Origin: Amphirosellinia nigrospora
Taxonomy: Eukaryota > Ascomycota > Sordariomycetes > Xylariales > Xylariaceae
Direction: 5' to 3'
Assembly: GCA_004123355.1 (NCBI GenBank)
Contig: SCHM01000001.1
Span: 3,092,001 to 3,156,000 of the forward strand
Length of the DNA stretch: 64,000 bases
Shown: in pieces, positions 37,917 through 50,200 of the stretch
Numbering within the stretch: the stretch's first letter is position 1
Layout of the letters: the number at the start of each line of letters is the position of its first letter
Position numbers and translations under genes: made by a program
The notes under the pieces: model-generated
The model's database searches: none
Seen by the model: the letters and a program-made list of their open reading frames with translations, nothing else
What the model was told of the DNA's origin: nothing

Positions 37917-38286
37917 CACAGGGCAAGAATAGAGCTAGCATCAGCCTTCTACGTACTTGTCATCAGTTATTGCAATTGAACTTGCTTGTCCTCGATTCAG
38001 AAGCATGCAACCGCCCGATATGACATCTGCTATGACGTCGCTTACGCCTAGCTCAGCCTGCCCTGCCCCTCCTCCAGACAAAGGAACCGTGCCGATAGAG
38101 CCGGGCAAGCGGGTGAGAAAAAAGCTTGTCCAAGATCCCCCCTACATCCATCCTTTTGGAACCGGGTAGGTACCTACCTAAGCCTAACTGCATAGACCTG
38201 GCGGGACCAGGGTCGCTCTGCACGTCATTGTGCCTGGTTGTATTCTGGGATGATACAATACTTGATTGCAAGGCTTCACACACTTG

Positions 38287-38475
38287 TATCCCTTTAAGGG
38301 GACTCGGCACCAGTACATAAAATATAGAAAAGCGGGACTACGCAGATAACCAGATCAACGAATCAGACTTTTATTCAAGTAAGTAGAATTATTCTGATTC
38401 GTTGATCTGGTTATCTGCGTAGTCCCGCTTTTCTATATTTTATGTACTGGTGCCGAGTCACCCCTTAAAGGGATA
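38287..38475. mobile_element. Palindromic MITE with TA target-site duplication
   Basis: Two arms of about 80 bp (38289-38367 and 38393-38473) are reverse complements, separated by a 25-bp loop. The outer ends read TCCCTTTAAGGGG, with TA directly outside on both sides (38287-38288 and 38474-38475). The only difference between arms is a TG present in the right arm and absent from the left, just after GGGG. TA duplication and terminal inverted repeats are the hallmarks of Tc1/mariner-type transposition. The element has no coding capacity, so it would depend on a transposase elsewhere. Near-identity of the arms suggests recent insertion, or strong hairpin-based conversion. Confidence 0.85.
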
Positions 38476-39264
38476 ACAAACAGCATCCTAGGATTCACCA
38501 ATAATATAGTCGCCCCAAATGATCAAGGATATCTGAGATACTCTACCAATATTGTTCATCTCACAACAGGTGCTCCTCTACTTCCATCGGCAACAAATCT
38601 TGAGACTTCAACTTATCTTATTACGTCACCGCTGAGCCGTTTTCATACATTGCCCTCTCTTCATGTGTTTCTTTATAACAACATCTTCTCCGAGAGGAGA
38701 GGTCGTTCTTATTAACCCCTAGTGTACCCGCATCTATATACACATATTTGATTATAGCTTTAAGTTACAGGGCTATGTAGACGGAGCCGAAAAGCTACCT
38801 CACGTAGGTGGGTATGTTGTTCCATGGCAAAGCCAGAGCCGGTCCGGCCGGTAGTTTTAGTTCAAGGAAGCTAAAAATAAGTACCTCTGGCGATAGTAAT
38901 ACATAATACATTATAAGCATGCACTCTAATTCATGATACCGTTCCGTTATGGCGTGTCGGAAAACATCAGAACGCACGAGTGCATGTATCGGCGGGTGGG
39001 AATTGGCACTGTAATGCGATATGCATATTGCGCGTCCCGTTTCCACTTCAACAAGGATATAGTCCAAAAATTCCTACCCTTTCAAGACAATTCACGGCTT
39101 CTCTTCTCGCTACACCCGTGTCCATGCCAAATTGATACGCCAACAAACGCCCATCGTATGATACATCCATCCATGCGCCGTCTTATACACAGGTGTGATC
39201 CATCTTAAGGACCTCATTGGGGTATGATGTGGGGATAACCCTCCAAAACGTTTGTCTCGTCTGC

Positions 39265-41517
39265 TCATGATGTTAGATCGTCAACCCATCCCAATTTTTC
39301 CCTTCGATCGTCGGAGAGGCGAGCATATTCAAGCAATAGCCGGAGGACATAGATTTGCATGTCCTCCTTCCTGAGTACGCTCTCCGCCCAAGCCTTGCCG
39401 TCCATGGCAATCTTCTTGGCGGCGGCGTCATGACCCGGTCTAACTTCACCATCTCCCAAAAAGTATTCCATAATTCCATAATAATCGCTAAAGCGGTTGT
39501 CCATGGGCACAAAGTGCTTCCAGGCGATCAACCGGCTATCGTGCCATTCGTGCCACAGAGTGCTCTTAATAGGCACCCCGGTACTTCGAAGGAAGCCGAG
39601 ATATCGACCAGAAAAGGAATTGCCATCGATATCGGGCAGGTATTTGTATGCGAACTGGTCCGCCAAGTCTATGCTCTCAGTGACTTCAAAAAATGCATCT
39701 GTATAAGGGCACATGCCATCTTCCGGCTTCGGTTCGTACTCCGGGTCACACATAAGATCGGTGAAGCCAACGTTAGCCCACTGAGATACCCACTCCCCTA
39801 AACGCCTCTCCTTGCTGGCCATAATATCATAGGTAGCGGCGGGCATTTCAAAGTTAACAGGAGATTCAATCTCAGCTTCGGCAAGGGCAAGTTTCGTTCC
39901 ATTATTCATCGCTACAAAGCGGTGCCGTTGGAAACCTCGCCAAGTCGATTCCTGGTTCAATCCTCCTGTGGCTACACCGCGCCAGACGAGTGGGCCAACT
40001 TTGTCTTCCCATTCGGGCCCGTGGTCATCTCCACCCGTAAACCTCTCTTCTTCATTCCAGTACATGGGTGCCGGTAAAAGAATTTCATTATTTGTAGCGA
40101 GCTTACTCCCTCCGAAGAGCGGCCATAGAACTTTAGTTGAACGGGTTGATAGCGGATGGATGAAAATGCCCTCGAGAGCTTGTAAGTCCGGTTGGTGGCA
40201 GAACTCAGTCGAGAGGGAGAAGTTCGAGACATAGCCTTGATACTGATGAGGCGTAGCCCATTCTGGTGAGAAGTTAGGCGCATGGTCGTAGGAGTCTACT
40301 ACAGCTAGCCGACGAGCTGGACTGTCTGGGGGACAGCCGCGGCGTGCAATCAACCAGAAGGGACCTATCGAGAATTAGTATTGCTGATCACTGCAGGCTG
40401 CGAGCCAATGAAAATATCGTCTTACTCGTCTCTTCATCCCAGTTCTTTTTCCTCGTAGCTGGCTTCTTGGATCCTTTTCCAGGGGGAGACAAGTTCTGAA
40501 ATGTCGATACAACCTCATTTACAGGTGTTAGTTTACGGGTACGTTCGCCCTTCTGCACATACGTCGCCACATCTTCCCACGGTACCACCAGCCGAGGTTC
40601 ATCCATAGCATTAAGGGCTACGTCCATGTCAGGTAATAAGTGCTCAATGGTCTTAAACATCTTCAGCCAAATCTGTGTCCAGAACCAACCGCTCTCCGCG
40701 GATGCATTATGATTGCGAATGTTGATTGTCATCTCAAAGTCCCAGGCTTCTTTACGGATGACGTTCGGATCAAGGCCCCAGAATGGGTTAAGGTCGTGGT
40801 AGATGCGATCGAAGAAATCCTCGACTATAATGGCCTTGTTCTCTTGGGCAAACTCGAACCACTTGTCGAAACCAGGAGGGGGATGTCTGCCCCGGCGCTC
40901 GCGATAGGCTTTGGCGGCCTCAGCGATGGTGACCGATTCTTTAGCAAGCACCTCCTTGAAGCTCTTCTCGGCAATCCTGATTAGTTCGTCAATGGGGTGA
41001 TCGCCCTCAGTATCCGAAGTCGGGGCTCTGGCGATTTCGCAGGCGTCGAGTCGTCGTCGTCACTTTCGCTAGAGCCGCTTTCTGGTTTCCTGGAGTCGCC
41101 GTGGCCTTTGTCGGCGCCTTTGCCCTTATCTAAACTCCCCGAAGCGCTATGTGTGTCGCTTGCTTCGCCTTTCATCTCACTACTTCCGCCTACCAGCTTC
41201 CCAGTCGAACTGTGCACATCTTCTGCTCCTTCTTCTTCTTCTTTTCCCTTGTTATCTACGACATCTTGAATCTTCGGTTCCTCTAACGGCTTTTCTAACG
41301 AGGATGGTGCGGGCGGATGCTCTATCATGGCTTGGTCGATAGAATTGGCATTATCGAGAACAGGGGCGCCATGGCCGGGAGTAAGGGGGGCGTCGGGAAC
41401 CGAAGGGTGGTAGGAGTCGCTGGAGAGGTAGTAGATGATGCATATTAGGAGCGCAACGGGAAAGACATAGCGGATGATATGCGATGGTCGTCGTGGTGGG
41501 AAAGCGGGCGACCGCAT
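39265..41517 (-). CDS. GT90 glycosyltransferase (CAP10-like)
   Basis: Golgi type II membrane glycosyltransferase of family GT90, related to Cryptococcus Cap10 and xylosyltransferase-type enzymes. Exon 1 is 41517-40426 and exon 2 is 40364-39265, total 731 codons after correction. A basic N-terminus precedes one signal-anchor (VFPVALLICIIYYL). Next is a long acidic Ser/Lys-rich stem (about residues 35-170), then the catalytic region: RHPPPGFDKWFEFAQEN, PLVWRGVATGG, RHRFVAMNN and VGFTDLMCDPEYE. The hallmark block KYLPDIDGNSFSGRY, followed by LRSTGVPIKSTLWHEWHD, comes last. Both the DxD-like and Arg-rich positions typical of GT90 appear kept. One C is missing near 41023, between stem and catalytic domain. 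The acceptor is unknown; a cell-wall or capsule-type glycan is likely. Confidence 0.9.
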
Positions 41518-43068
41518 GGTAGAGATGGTGATGCCGCCAGCACAGCAGCGGTGCGAAGCTCCGGACGAAGAGGTAAGATCGGGTTGCGCTCAAAAGCGCG
41601 TGGCCGGTCGGCGACCCTCGAGATGACAGACACCGAGACCCAAGAACTAGGTACTATGTAGAGAAAGCCAAGTTGATGTGAAAGTGCACAAGGAGCCACA
41701 TCTGAGACCCGTGTCCTCTGGTCAGGTACTCTCTATCACGTCTGGATAGGTTCATTGAAGACCGTAGGTGGGAAGGGGAAGTGGAGAGACAAACACAGCA
41801 TTAACGAGGGTTTGACGAGGGCAAAGCGAAGAATACATGTAGACAGGTAAAAATATTATCGGCTGGAGGTAGGTCATTGCTCCAGTGCTAGGGTAGGGGT
41901 AAGGCCGCTAATAGGCAGCGAAATGCCTATCACCTGGACCAGTTACCCAGTTAAGCGGAGGAGGTCACGGTCGAGGATGTGGCCAGTTTATCTTATTATA
42001 TACTCCAAATTAGGGCGATGGCGATGGCGATCTTCGAGAGGAAATAAAGCATACGCAGCTACCACTCAAAACCTGGTCTTAGTTTATTTTGTCTCGCATT
42101 CACCTCTTCAACCTAATGTACGGGACACACAACGTACTTGTACCTAGGTGTACTTGAGGGCCTAAGTGGAACGGGGCACAGGTAGGTACCGTGCCGAACC
42201 ACTAGCAGTAGCCGCGCAGGGAGGAGCTACGGGAAACTGGGTTTGAGCCCGCTTCCGTAAGCTTCGCAGTTATGCATGGGAATTGGTCTAGAATCACAAG
42301 TGCAGTAGGGAGACTAAGAAATCGTGTTGTAGAATGAGGAGAAGGAAATTCTAGAATTACAAACATAGGTACGTACCCTCAGGATGGTTAAAGCCAGCGT
42401 TCTTAGAACAAAGTTGGTAGGGAAATGAAGGAGGACGAATTGTCTTCAATCCAAGGCACGTAGGACTTCCCCGGAAAGCTGCAGAGCACTAAGGTACCTA
42501 GTCTAGTACCTAATCTACTTAGTGTACATGTATGGTCCTTCGCCAAATCTCAAGAAAGGCACAGCGATTAATAGCTGCGATATACGCTACTACCTAGCAC
42601 ATTGAATGCCTGCACGGGTTCTTGCAAAGTGAGAGATCAAGGAAAGTAGCCAATTTGCTGAAGCACCCCCACGGGACAATACTGAGGCGCCTAGGTGTTA
42701 GACATTTACTGTACACTAGAAAGGATAGTCATACTGACAGATACTAAGATTAATACAGCAAAATGTCACCAAAAGAAAAACCTTAGTGCAAGTAATTCAA
42801 GTTACACTATCACCGGATATCTCGACAATGTTCAGATCAGAGTTCAGAGCACACAATGTGCAATCGTTTGTGAAGGTACGTCTTAGTCTCACATCGTACA
42901 CGTGTATATATACATTTAGCCAGACGGATACTCTTGGAAGCCAAGACAATTTATCCTAATGGTACAGTGCTGGAAGCCGCCACACCTAAGAAGAGTGGCA
43001 ATACGGCTACGCATCGTTGGAAGCGCCCTCGTCAGTTTTCTCATCCAGGTCATCGTGCATCCGCCCCA
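41518..43068. other. Intergenic region
   Basis: Upstream of GT90 and downstream of the Mtf1-like gene. Many short TAGGTACC/TACCTAGG words occur at 42140-42200 and 42360-42530. This is a common intergenic texture in Sordariomycetes. No gene or RNA was recognised. Confidence 0.45.
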
Positions 43069-44716
43069 CTAACTCATGAAACTGGGGCGGAACGGCCACT
43101 CCATCCAAAGCTCCAGCAACTCTTCCAGCTGTCGTGCGTCCAACTGCCGCGGGACCGGCTCGCGGCGTAGCGCAGATTGTGAGGGAAACCTCCCTGAGAC
43201 AAGTCTTGAACACTAGTCCACCGTGGCAAGATATAGTCCGACGCACCCGGCCACAAGGAATCCAGGGCAGGGCCGAGCGGTTGCGTGAGCGAACCCGCCA
43301 ACGATCCCAACACAACGTCGAACATGTCGGCGGCGCGGTTCGAACCCGGCCCCGTCTGACGCATGAGCGGATGGGGCGCCCTGGGCTGGATGTCTAGGAG
43401 ACTACAGTGTGTGTTGGGGAAAAACTCGTCGGCCTGTACCGTCATGGGCTCATATTTCCGACGATCCCATTGCAGCAGCCGTGGTGAGCTACGATATGCG
43501 TGTAGGTTGTCCTTGTATGTCACGAATTCGTCCAGAAACGTGTGCGAGAGCTCTCGCACCTCTGCGTCCCATTCGAGCTCTGCAGCCGCTATTTTTTTAG
43601 GAGAAGCTTTTCCAGATTTGAGAAGCTTTATGATTTTGTCCAAGTGGGTTGATTGATATAGTAAACGTTCGGCCTTCTTCACATCTGCAGCGGCTCTCCA
43701 CCTGTAGGTGTTCATGGTTTTGCGGTCGGCTGAGTCCTCGGCGAGGCCACCTTGCTCGAGATCGGCAGCCTGTAGGTCAGCTAAGACATCTTGGTAGGGT
43801 CTTTTGAAGGTCGGGACATGCTTCCCCGGTAACAGCACTCGTTTTTTCTCTTTGACTACTGCTAGCGTCTCGAGGAAATCCTCGGGCTCCCGACCAGCCG
43901 GTAGGTTTATCTTTGCTGCACGCATCTTTTTTATTGTCGACACCAAGCTGGAATGATTGATGGCATCTTCGCGGGCAAACCAAGCGTTTGACGCCGCCTC
44001 GCCCCCGCAGACCTCCTCTACCCATTCACATAATAGGTCATTTTCAATCGCTTGCCGCTTCCGCCTCTGTATATTTCTGGGTATGAAACTCAGCATATCG
44101 TCCGTGCGCGTCCATACCAGCATGCGAACGAGACCATAGCGCTGGAACAGGCTGCTGGTGCGGATGGCGTCCACGAATTGGTGCAAAATCAAGGTTGCTA
44201 TAGATTCAAAGTTGAGGAAACGCTTCCTGGGATGGAAACAAAGGTTAGCAGTCACTAGCAGCGTATTATTACGCTCATTCACGTCGTCCGGGACGGCCTG
44301 GTGGGGAAAAACTCGGGCGTCAGAACCGAGTTGAGCTCACGCCAGACAATGCCAGACTTGGGCACCAGCGTAGTGCCAGGCTGGTCAAGCAGTGGCTGGA
44401 GAAATGGGCGGTATAACTCTGCATCGGGTTCCAGTAGTACATGAGATCGAGGCTGGAGATACTGGTGCAGTTTACTGCTCCATAGACCGGCGCCTGGGTA
44501 GACGTCAAGGATGTCGCATCCGTGATGACGCTTGAGTGAAGGGCCGATGTACGACAGGATATCGTCGCATAGCTTGTCGGCTACAATATTGACACGCGCT
44601 TTGTCGCCCGTACGATTGGGGGAAGAAGCTGACGAGCGCCTCTTGGGCTTGGGGCGCTTCGCATCCCATGTTCCGGTGTCAGCCAACTGCTCAGCAACGG
44701 GCCCACGGGCCTTCAA
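43069..44716 (-). CDS. Mitochondrial transcription factor B / rRNA dimethylase-like (Mtf1-like)
   Basis: Member of the KsgA/TFB family, which in fungi serves as the mitochondrial RNA polymerase specificity factor. The AdoMet motif region reads CDILDVYPGAGLWSSKLHQYL (residues about 65-85) with DVYPGAGLWS in place of the methylase consensus DxGxGxG. Motif II-like HVLLEPDAELY follows. The NLCF position sits where methylases carry the catalytic NLPY-type motif (VTANLCFHPRKRFLN). The helical C-terminal domain runs to ELWMEWPFRPSFMS. An N-terminal mitochondrial signal is not obvious; the start MKARGPVAEQLADTG is basic and Ala-containing. There is no intron. Breaks near 44303 (one C missing) and 43170 (one base) are needed; with them the frame is 550 codons. 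The altered catalytic motif favours transcription over methylation. Confidence 0.78.
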
Positions 44717-45457
44717 AACGGTGTGATCGAGATACCTCGAGCCAGTCGAGGCGGCAGCTGATCGGCAGTATGTTGTGGAAAAGAGCGACCGCCGGCTAAT
44801 TAGAAGGAGGAGGGAGAGTACAAGGCCCGGCCATGGCTACCACGGACCGTGAACATATGAAATGACCGACGAAAGGTGGAGGGAGGGAATATAGAGGAAA
44901 CGGATCAAATTATGATGAAAGAGCGTAATATGTGAAATATCTATGTCATGCCCAGATTAGCCCATTCAATTTGAATCCACCCACGGGTTATGTACGCTAT
45001 TCCTCTGCCGAAAGTCGTCGAGTTATACCGTAAAAAGGCTTTTTTTGAGCTGATTCGTGGCGTGAGGCAAGACCCTACATATAGTGCGTGGGGCTACCGC
45101 CACATCCCCTCAGCCACTCCTCACCAAACAATGCTGCACGTCCGCGTCATACCTGGTATTCACTTAACTTATTATCTAGATCCTTTATAATTTGACCGAC
45201 ATACCTGCTAAACAGTTATTTTTAACCCCACCAGCTCCCCTATTGCCGTCACTGTTGTTGCAGTTTTCTTTTCTAGTGAATGAATATTGTCGGCATGGGG
45301 TTGTGGTGAGGCAACATGAAATACCTCCGACCCGGCGATGGCAGCATTCTTCTGCCGCTTTATGAGAAGACTGTAAATGAAACCCGTTAGTCCAGCGAAC
45401 GGTTAAGCAAAAATTGCCCGGAGTTGAATACAAGGACGGGAGAAGAAGGGTGGCTCA
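44717..45457. other. Intergenic region
   Basis: Upstream region of the Mtf1-like gene and 3' flank of the surface protein gene. No supported gene was found. Confidence 0.5.
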
Positions 45458-47269
45458 CTATAAACCCCCAGCAACAACGGCCAGGAACGGGACGCCGAGG
45501 CCAACAGAGAGGCCAATGATAAGTGGTGTGTTTGCTTTGGTTTTGCCTGTGGGTGATTCGTCATTTGGTTTGCCACTCTGCCCTCCTGAATTGGGCGTTG
45601 TCGCAGTCGAGGACGGCGGCGGGACATACGAGGTGAGACTCCCAGTCGTCGCAGCAACGCTTTTGAGGTTCTTCGAAAACGGAATCGTCTCTGGAATACT
45701 GTTCTGCATCGTCGCTGGGACCGTAGCCTCAGAACCCGAGGGGACCGTGACCACCAACGTCTTCGTACTTATAACCTTGGTCGTGCTCTGCAGGGAGGCA
45801 GGACAGTCGCTAAGGCCTGCCGATACACACACCAAGCCTGTGAATGTGGCCTCGTCTGTTAGGGTCGTCGTCGTCGCATTCTCATCCGCTCTCGCAGCAA
45901 CTACTGACGTAGGTATGTTAATGGCCGTCGTAGAGGCGGTCTTCGTCACAGACTCGGTACACTCGTCGGCCAAGGTTGTATAGAAGATAGGGATCTTCGT
46001 CGAGGGTCCGGGCCCCAAGTCTGTTGTCCGATGGCGAGCGTTGCGCCGGCAGCGGCTCCTAGCGCCAACTGGTACGCTTGCTGGACGCGCAATTGGCAGT
46101 TGCTGTCGTCGCCCTCCGGTAGAGCCGTAATGTTCGTCGTGAATTCAGCTAAATCTGCGTAGACTAGTACCTCGGTACCCGCGCTAACTTGTGGGAATGA
46201 ATCAAAGGTATCAAATTCTTGTGAGATGCCTGCGTGCATCCCTACTCGCAGCTTTGCCGTCAGGACGCCGTTTGCGCTCTGAACGGTGACAGGCAGGAAC
46301 TCGAAGGATCCCCCATTACTGAGTCAATGTCAGCTTATTGGGCTTAAGAAGTGGGACAACGTTATACGAATTCATTGCCACTTACAAGGTTACGCTTGAA
46401 ACATATTGGCTAAAAAGTGAAAGATCAAGCGTCATGCCATCATCGACCTTAATGTGCAAGCCACTGCTAATATCAATATCGGCGTCAGCCCCTAAAATGA
46501 GGTCGATAGAGACGATAACCCCCACAAACGTTTCGCTGTCGATAGAGAGGCCAACAGGGGTCTTGCTTGAGTAAAGATTAAGCGTATACGCCGTGCCCGC
46601 TGAGATGACTGTATCTAGTAGCATATAAAGTTCCAAGTCGTCGAATTGAAAATGCAGGTGACACTCGGGAATGTCTGGTACGTCAACATTGAAACTGATA
46701 TTCAAGGGTGGGAAGTCAATGTCGCTAAGGTCGAAATCCTCGGTCAGGTTCTTTATTAACCCCTCGGTTTCATTTTCCAGGTAGGTGAAAGCAGTTTCTG
46801 TGACATTCTCAATCTCCTGTCCTACATCTTCGGTGAAGTTTGTGATGGCTTGGCCGAGATTAAAATCGCTGGCGAATCCAAGTTCAGCTGTCACAAGCCC
46901 CTTTATATAGCACGTCACACACGTCACATCAACCCCGGCGGATATTGACGTATTGCCATAGGCTACTTGGCCTTCACTATCTATGAAGTTAGACATAAAC
47001 TTGATTCATTTTCATAGGGTATCATGGATAATTTCTCACAGGCTGAAAAGCGTGGCACCAATCCAACTCCTCTCTATGTTAGTGGCATTTTTTAGTGAAC
47101 TATCGCGTCCAGATAGCCTATTACGTTGTATCGTCCTCGAGACAGCACGCAAAGTGTTCGATGGAGGTGGAGTTCTTGGAACACCGAGTTGATGGGGCCT
47201 GCCAATCCCACTGACATCTGATACTAGTACCAGACCTAAAAATGATGAATATATAAAATTAATTTTCAT
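45458..47269 (-). CDS. Secreted, anchored cell-surface protein, function unknown
   Basis: Exons: about 47269-47040, 46999-46386, 46318-45458. It starts with a signal peptide (MKINFIYSSFLGLVLVSDVS). A beta-rich ectodomain follows with many N-glycosylation sites and a Cys pair (VTCVTCYIKG), then CHLHFQFDDLELYMLLDT and SIDLILGADADIDISSG. After the third exon's ADECTESV block, a Ser/Thr-rich stalk ends in a single hydrophobic segment (TPLIIGLSVGLGVPFLAVVA) at the extreme C-terminus, consistent with a GPI signal or a TM anchor with almost no tail. This resembles a Pezizomycotina family known only as hypothetical. One G is missing near 46012. Exon 1 to exon 2 needs one more base to keep phase, so that junction is uncertain. 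Confidence 0.65.
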
Positions 47270-50200
47270 GATTACCAAATGAGCAGGATGGAAAAATTTC
47301 ACGTTGAAAGGCCTATAAGCATAGAGAATGGCTAGAGAAACAACAGGAAAACCCTATGGAGTCCAAAGCCCAGGGTACTAGTATTTATCGAAAGCACATC
47401 TTAAGCTAGCTCATGAAACAATAGGAACACCTTACGGGCTCCGCGATTCTAAATGGAGGTTGTGCCGGCGCGGCGCGATGCATGTAGCTGATCGAGGCTG
47501 CGCAATCATAGCTTGGTTCTGTTTCACGCCTTATTCTCGTCGTGCCAGAATGAGGCAGGAGCTGAAGTCGGAAATGGGTCTGCCCCAAATCCTCCGGATA
47601 TCAAGAAGTGGCCGCAGGGGTTTGTATGCAGGTTTGAGACAATGTTGGCAACACTTGTTTCTGCGTGCAGTGCATTTGTGATCCTTCGCCCCCAAATGTG
47701 AGATTCGAGCCCACGGTTCTGCATGCGCAGATACCAACTAGCACTAGCGATGGATTAGCCACACGAATAATAAGACAAACATAAAGCTTGCTTTTCCCTT
47801 CTATTCTATCGTTCTTAGATGGATGGATCAACTCCGCGATATTGATTTGCGTTGCTTTTCCAAATAGTCTAATGAGTGCACCGTGGAGAGCTATGAACAA
47901 CATGATCATTAACGGCACATACATACAACCAACAATACAAAAAATCGGTTTACAAATTAGGACGAGACCGCTATAACTATAACATTCGGACACGATTGCC
48001 ACGATGTAAACTAGCAAATTTCTCCTCCATGGCCAATAGACAAAAGAAATCTCGATTCCTTTTAATAGGATTGTGATACCACCCACTCGCGAGTAGAAAC
48101 TGTGTCAGCTGGTCAATTTCGGGCGTTTCCCATTGCGCCCTGTCTACATATCTGCTTACATAGGTAAGCCCTCGTAGAAATACGGAATCGAGCTTTTATT
48201 GATTATTATATTACTGCTTTGGATAACGCGCTAGATTTCTTAGGTAAGTATGTTCTGATCTTACTGGGAGTCTGGTGATGTTCACACAGCCCTTCAAAAG
48301 ATGAGGAGGAAGCGCAATAATCTTAAGTCTAGTCTCAGATACCGGAGATTGGGGTTACATCCCGAGGCTGGACTCCGACGTTTGCACAACCCTACGATCC
48401 GGCTGAGCAGTCGGGTCGCGGGATAGCTCGGTATACCCAGCCACAAGCTTATCTATCATTAGAATGGGGGTGACGTGTCATTGACTTTAACGACAACTAG
48501 TTTCAGAATATTCGACACAAGATCTATTAAAGATACAGTGGCTGTTGCTTGACGCGGCAGATCCCGTCGATAGTGTTTGCTGTGCTCCACCAGCCCGTAT
48601 CTTAGTATACACGGCTAAGTCAAGGGCTGGACATCGTTTCTCCCGAACCAACTCCCTAGCTAAAAGCTAGCCAGTTATTCTCTTCCACGACACTTCTTAT
48701 ATGCGTTCATATCCCTCTTACCCCAACATGATGACTTGCTCGTCGATCCTGATCCGCGACTGATATCAGTTTAGTCGTACACATGCCTTTGCTAGCGAGG
48801 CTGAACGAAGACGGGTGAAACTCCCGATTGTATTTGAGGACATGGCCGGCGCTTTATGGCTTGAAACTTGGCTTGCAGTCAGAACGCTACATTTTAACCG
48901 CCAGGGGGTTTTCCTAGGCGAGCCTGCCGTATGTCGAGTGTCTCAAATTAGAGGTATACTTCTTCAAGCCGCGATCTACGAGGAGCTACGCGTCAATTGC
49001 TTTTCTATTTTGGTGGATAGCTTCGCTTACGAAATCCCCAATAGGCTGCCTATCTGACCTTACATGCTGCCTTCGTAACACTGGCAGTCTATAAATTTTG
49101 ACACTTTATCGATATTATATATATTTGGAGGGACTAATCGGTGAGAACTTTTTAGAGTAGGCAGTGTATTAGCGTAACAAACAAGTCATTGACGTGACAC
49201 CACATAGTGCGAGTCTCAGTTCGTCTAATTTGCACACCTCCGCCACTTATAGATCCAGTGCCAAGTGGCAAAGTTCATATGCTATAACTAGCCTGACAAA
49301 AAGTGAGGAGCCATCCCTTGTCGAGTTGTTTGGCTTTGCTTTTCCTGCTCTTGGGCTAAACAAGAAACTTTACACTACTTTGGGGGTAGGCCATATGGTA
49401 GAAACAGAAACAAACGATACGACACAGCCGAAAATTCATTTAAACGGAATGGTTCATAATATAATTAATTAAATCCTCAGTTAGAAGTGTCTACGTAGAA
49501 CATACTTACCGTAGCACAAGTAATGGCTTTTTAACTAACGTTTGCTCGTTTGATGAAATAAGGTCGGAATAAGTATTGTTTGATTCGATTTAGGGAGAGA
49601 ATTTATGATTCAGACCTGCCCAGCATGGACGCTAGAGGACTAACTGCTTTTTTTCTATGAGGCTATCATTGACTCCCTGCTCGAGGTAGAGAATAGAGAC
49701 CTGTTGCACGAATGTGACTGGGGCTTATGATCAAATGCTTGAAACATTTTAGTTACATTCCGTCAATATTTTCATTGGCCTTTCCGTAATTAACCTCGTT
49801 TTTGCTCTTGTTTTATAACCAGATCTTTAAGCCGCCTCCTTCGATATGATCTCCGATTGTAGACCGCTTAAGAAAGACCTGTACTACATGAGACAATTAT
49901 AACCAATGTCCCTTTCCTCTCCAGCTATATGTCTCAAGCCTCGAGAGAATGTCAGGGATCGTTTAGGTTTTCTAGGTGGCTTGAAGCGTTGGGGCTCATA
50001 TGTAATTCTGTGGCTTGCTCATATCACCTACATCTGACTATCTATGCTTGTGTATCTGTGCTTAATTATGCTTCGTGGCAGAGGCCAACAATGTTTAGCT
50101 TTAAGCGCCATGATGTGTATGCCCATTCTCCCTAGGGACTTTCCCTTGTATGACACGAAAACACTGGAGAACGTTAAGATTTGGGTGCACATGATGTGGA

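Larger units (their letters stand above)
37775..39264. other. Intergenic region holding the palindromic MITE
   Basis: Apart from the palindromic element at 38287-38475 I see no gene. The left part is the promoter of the 72-aa gene. The right part is the 3' flank of the GT90 gene. Confidence 0.5.

Noticed and set aside
43330-43350. tRNA B-box-like sequence ggttcgaaccc
   Set aside because: It lies inside the coding frame of the Mtf1-like gene and no A box or cloverleaf surrounds it.
47700-47720. T-arm-like agattcgagcccac
   Set aside because: The stem is only three base pairs and the rest of a tRNA is absent.
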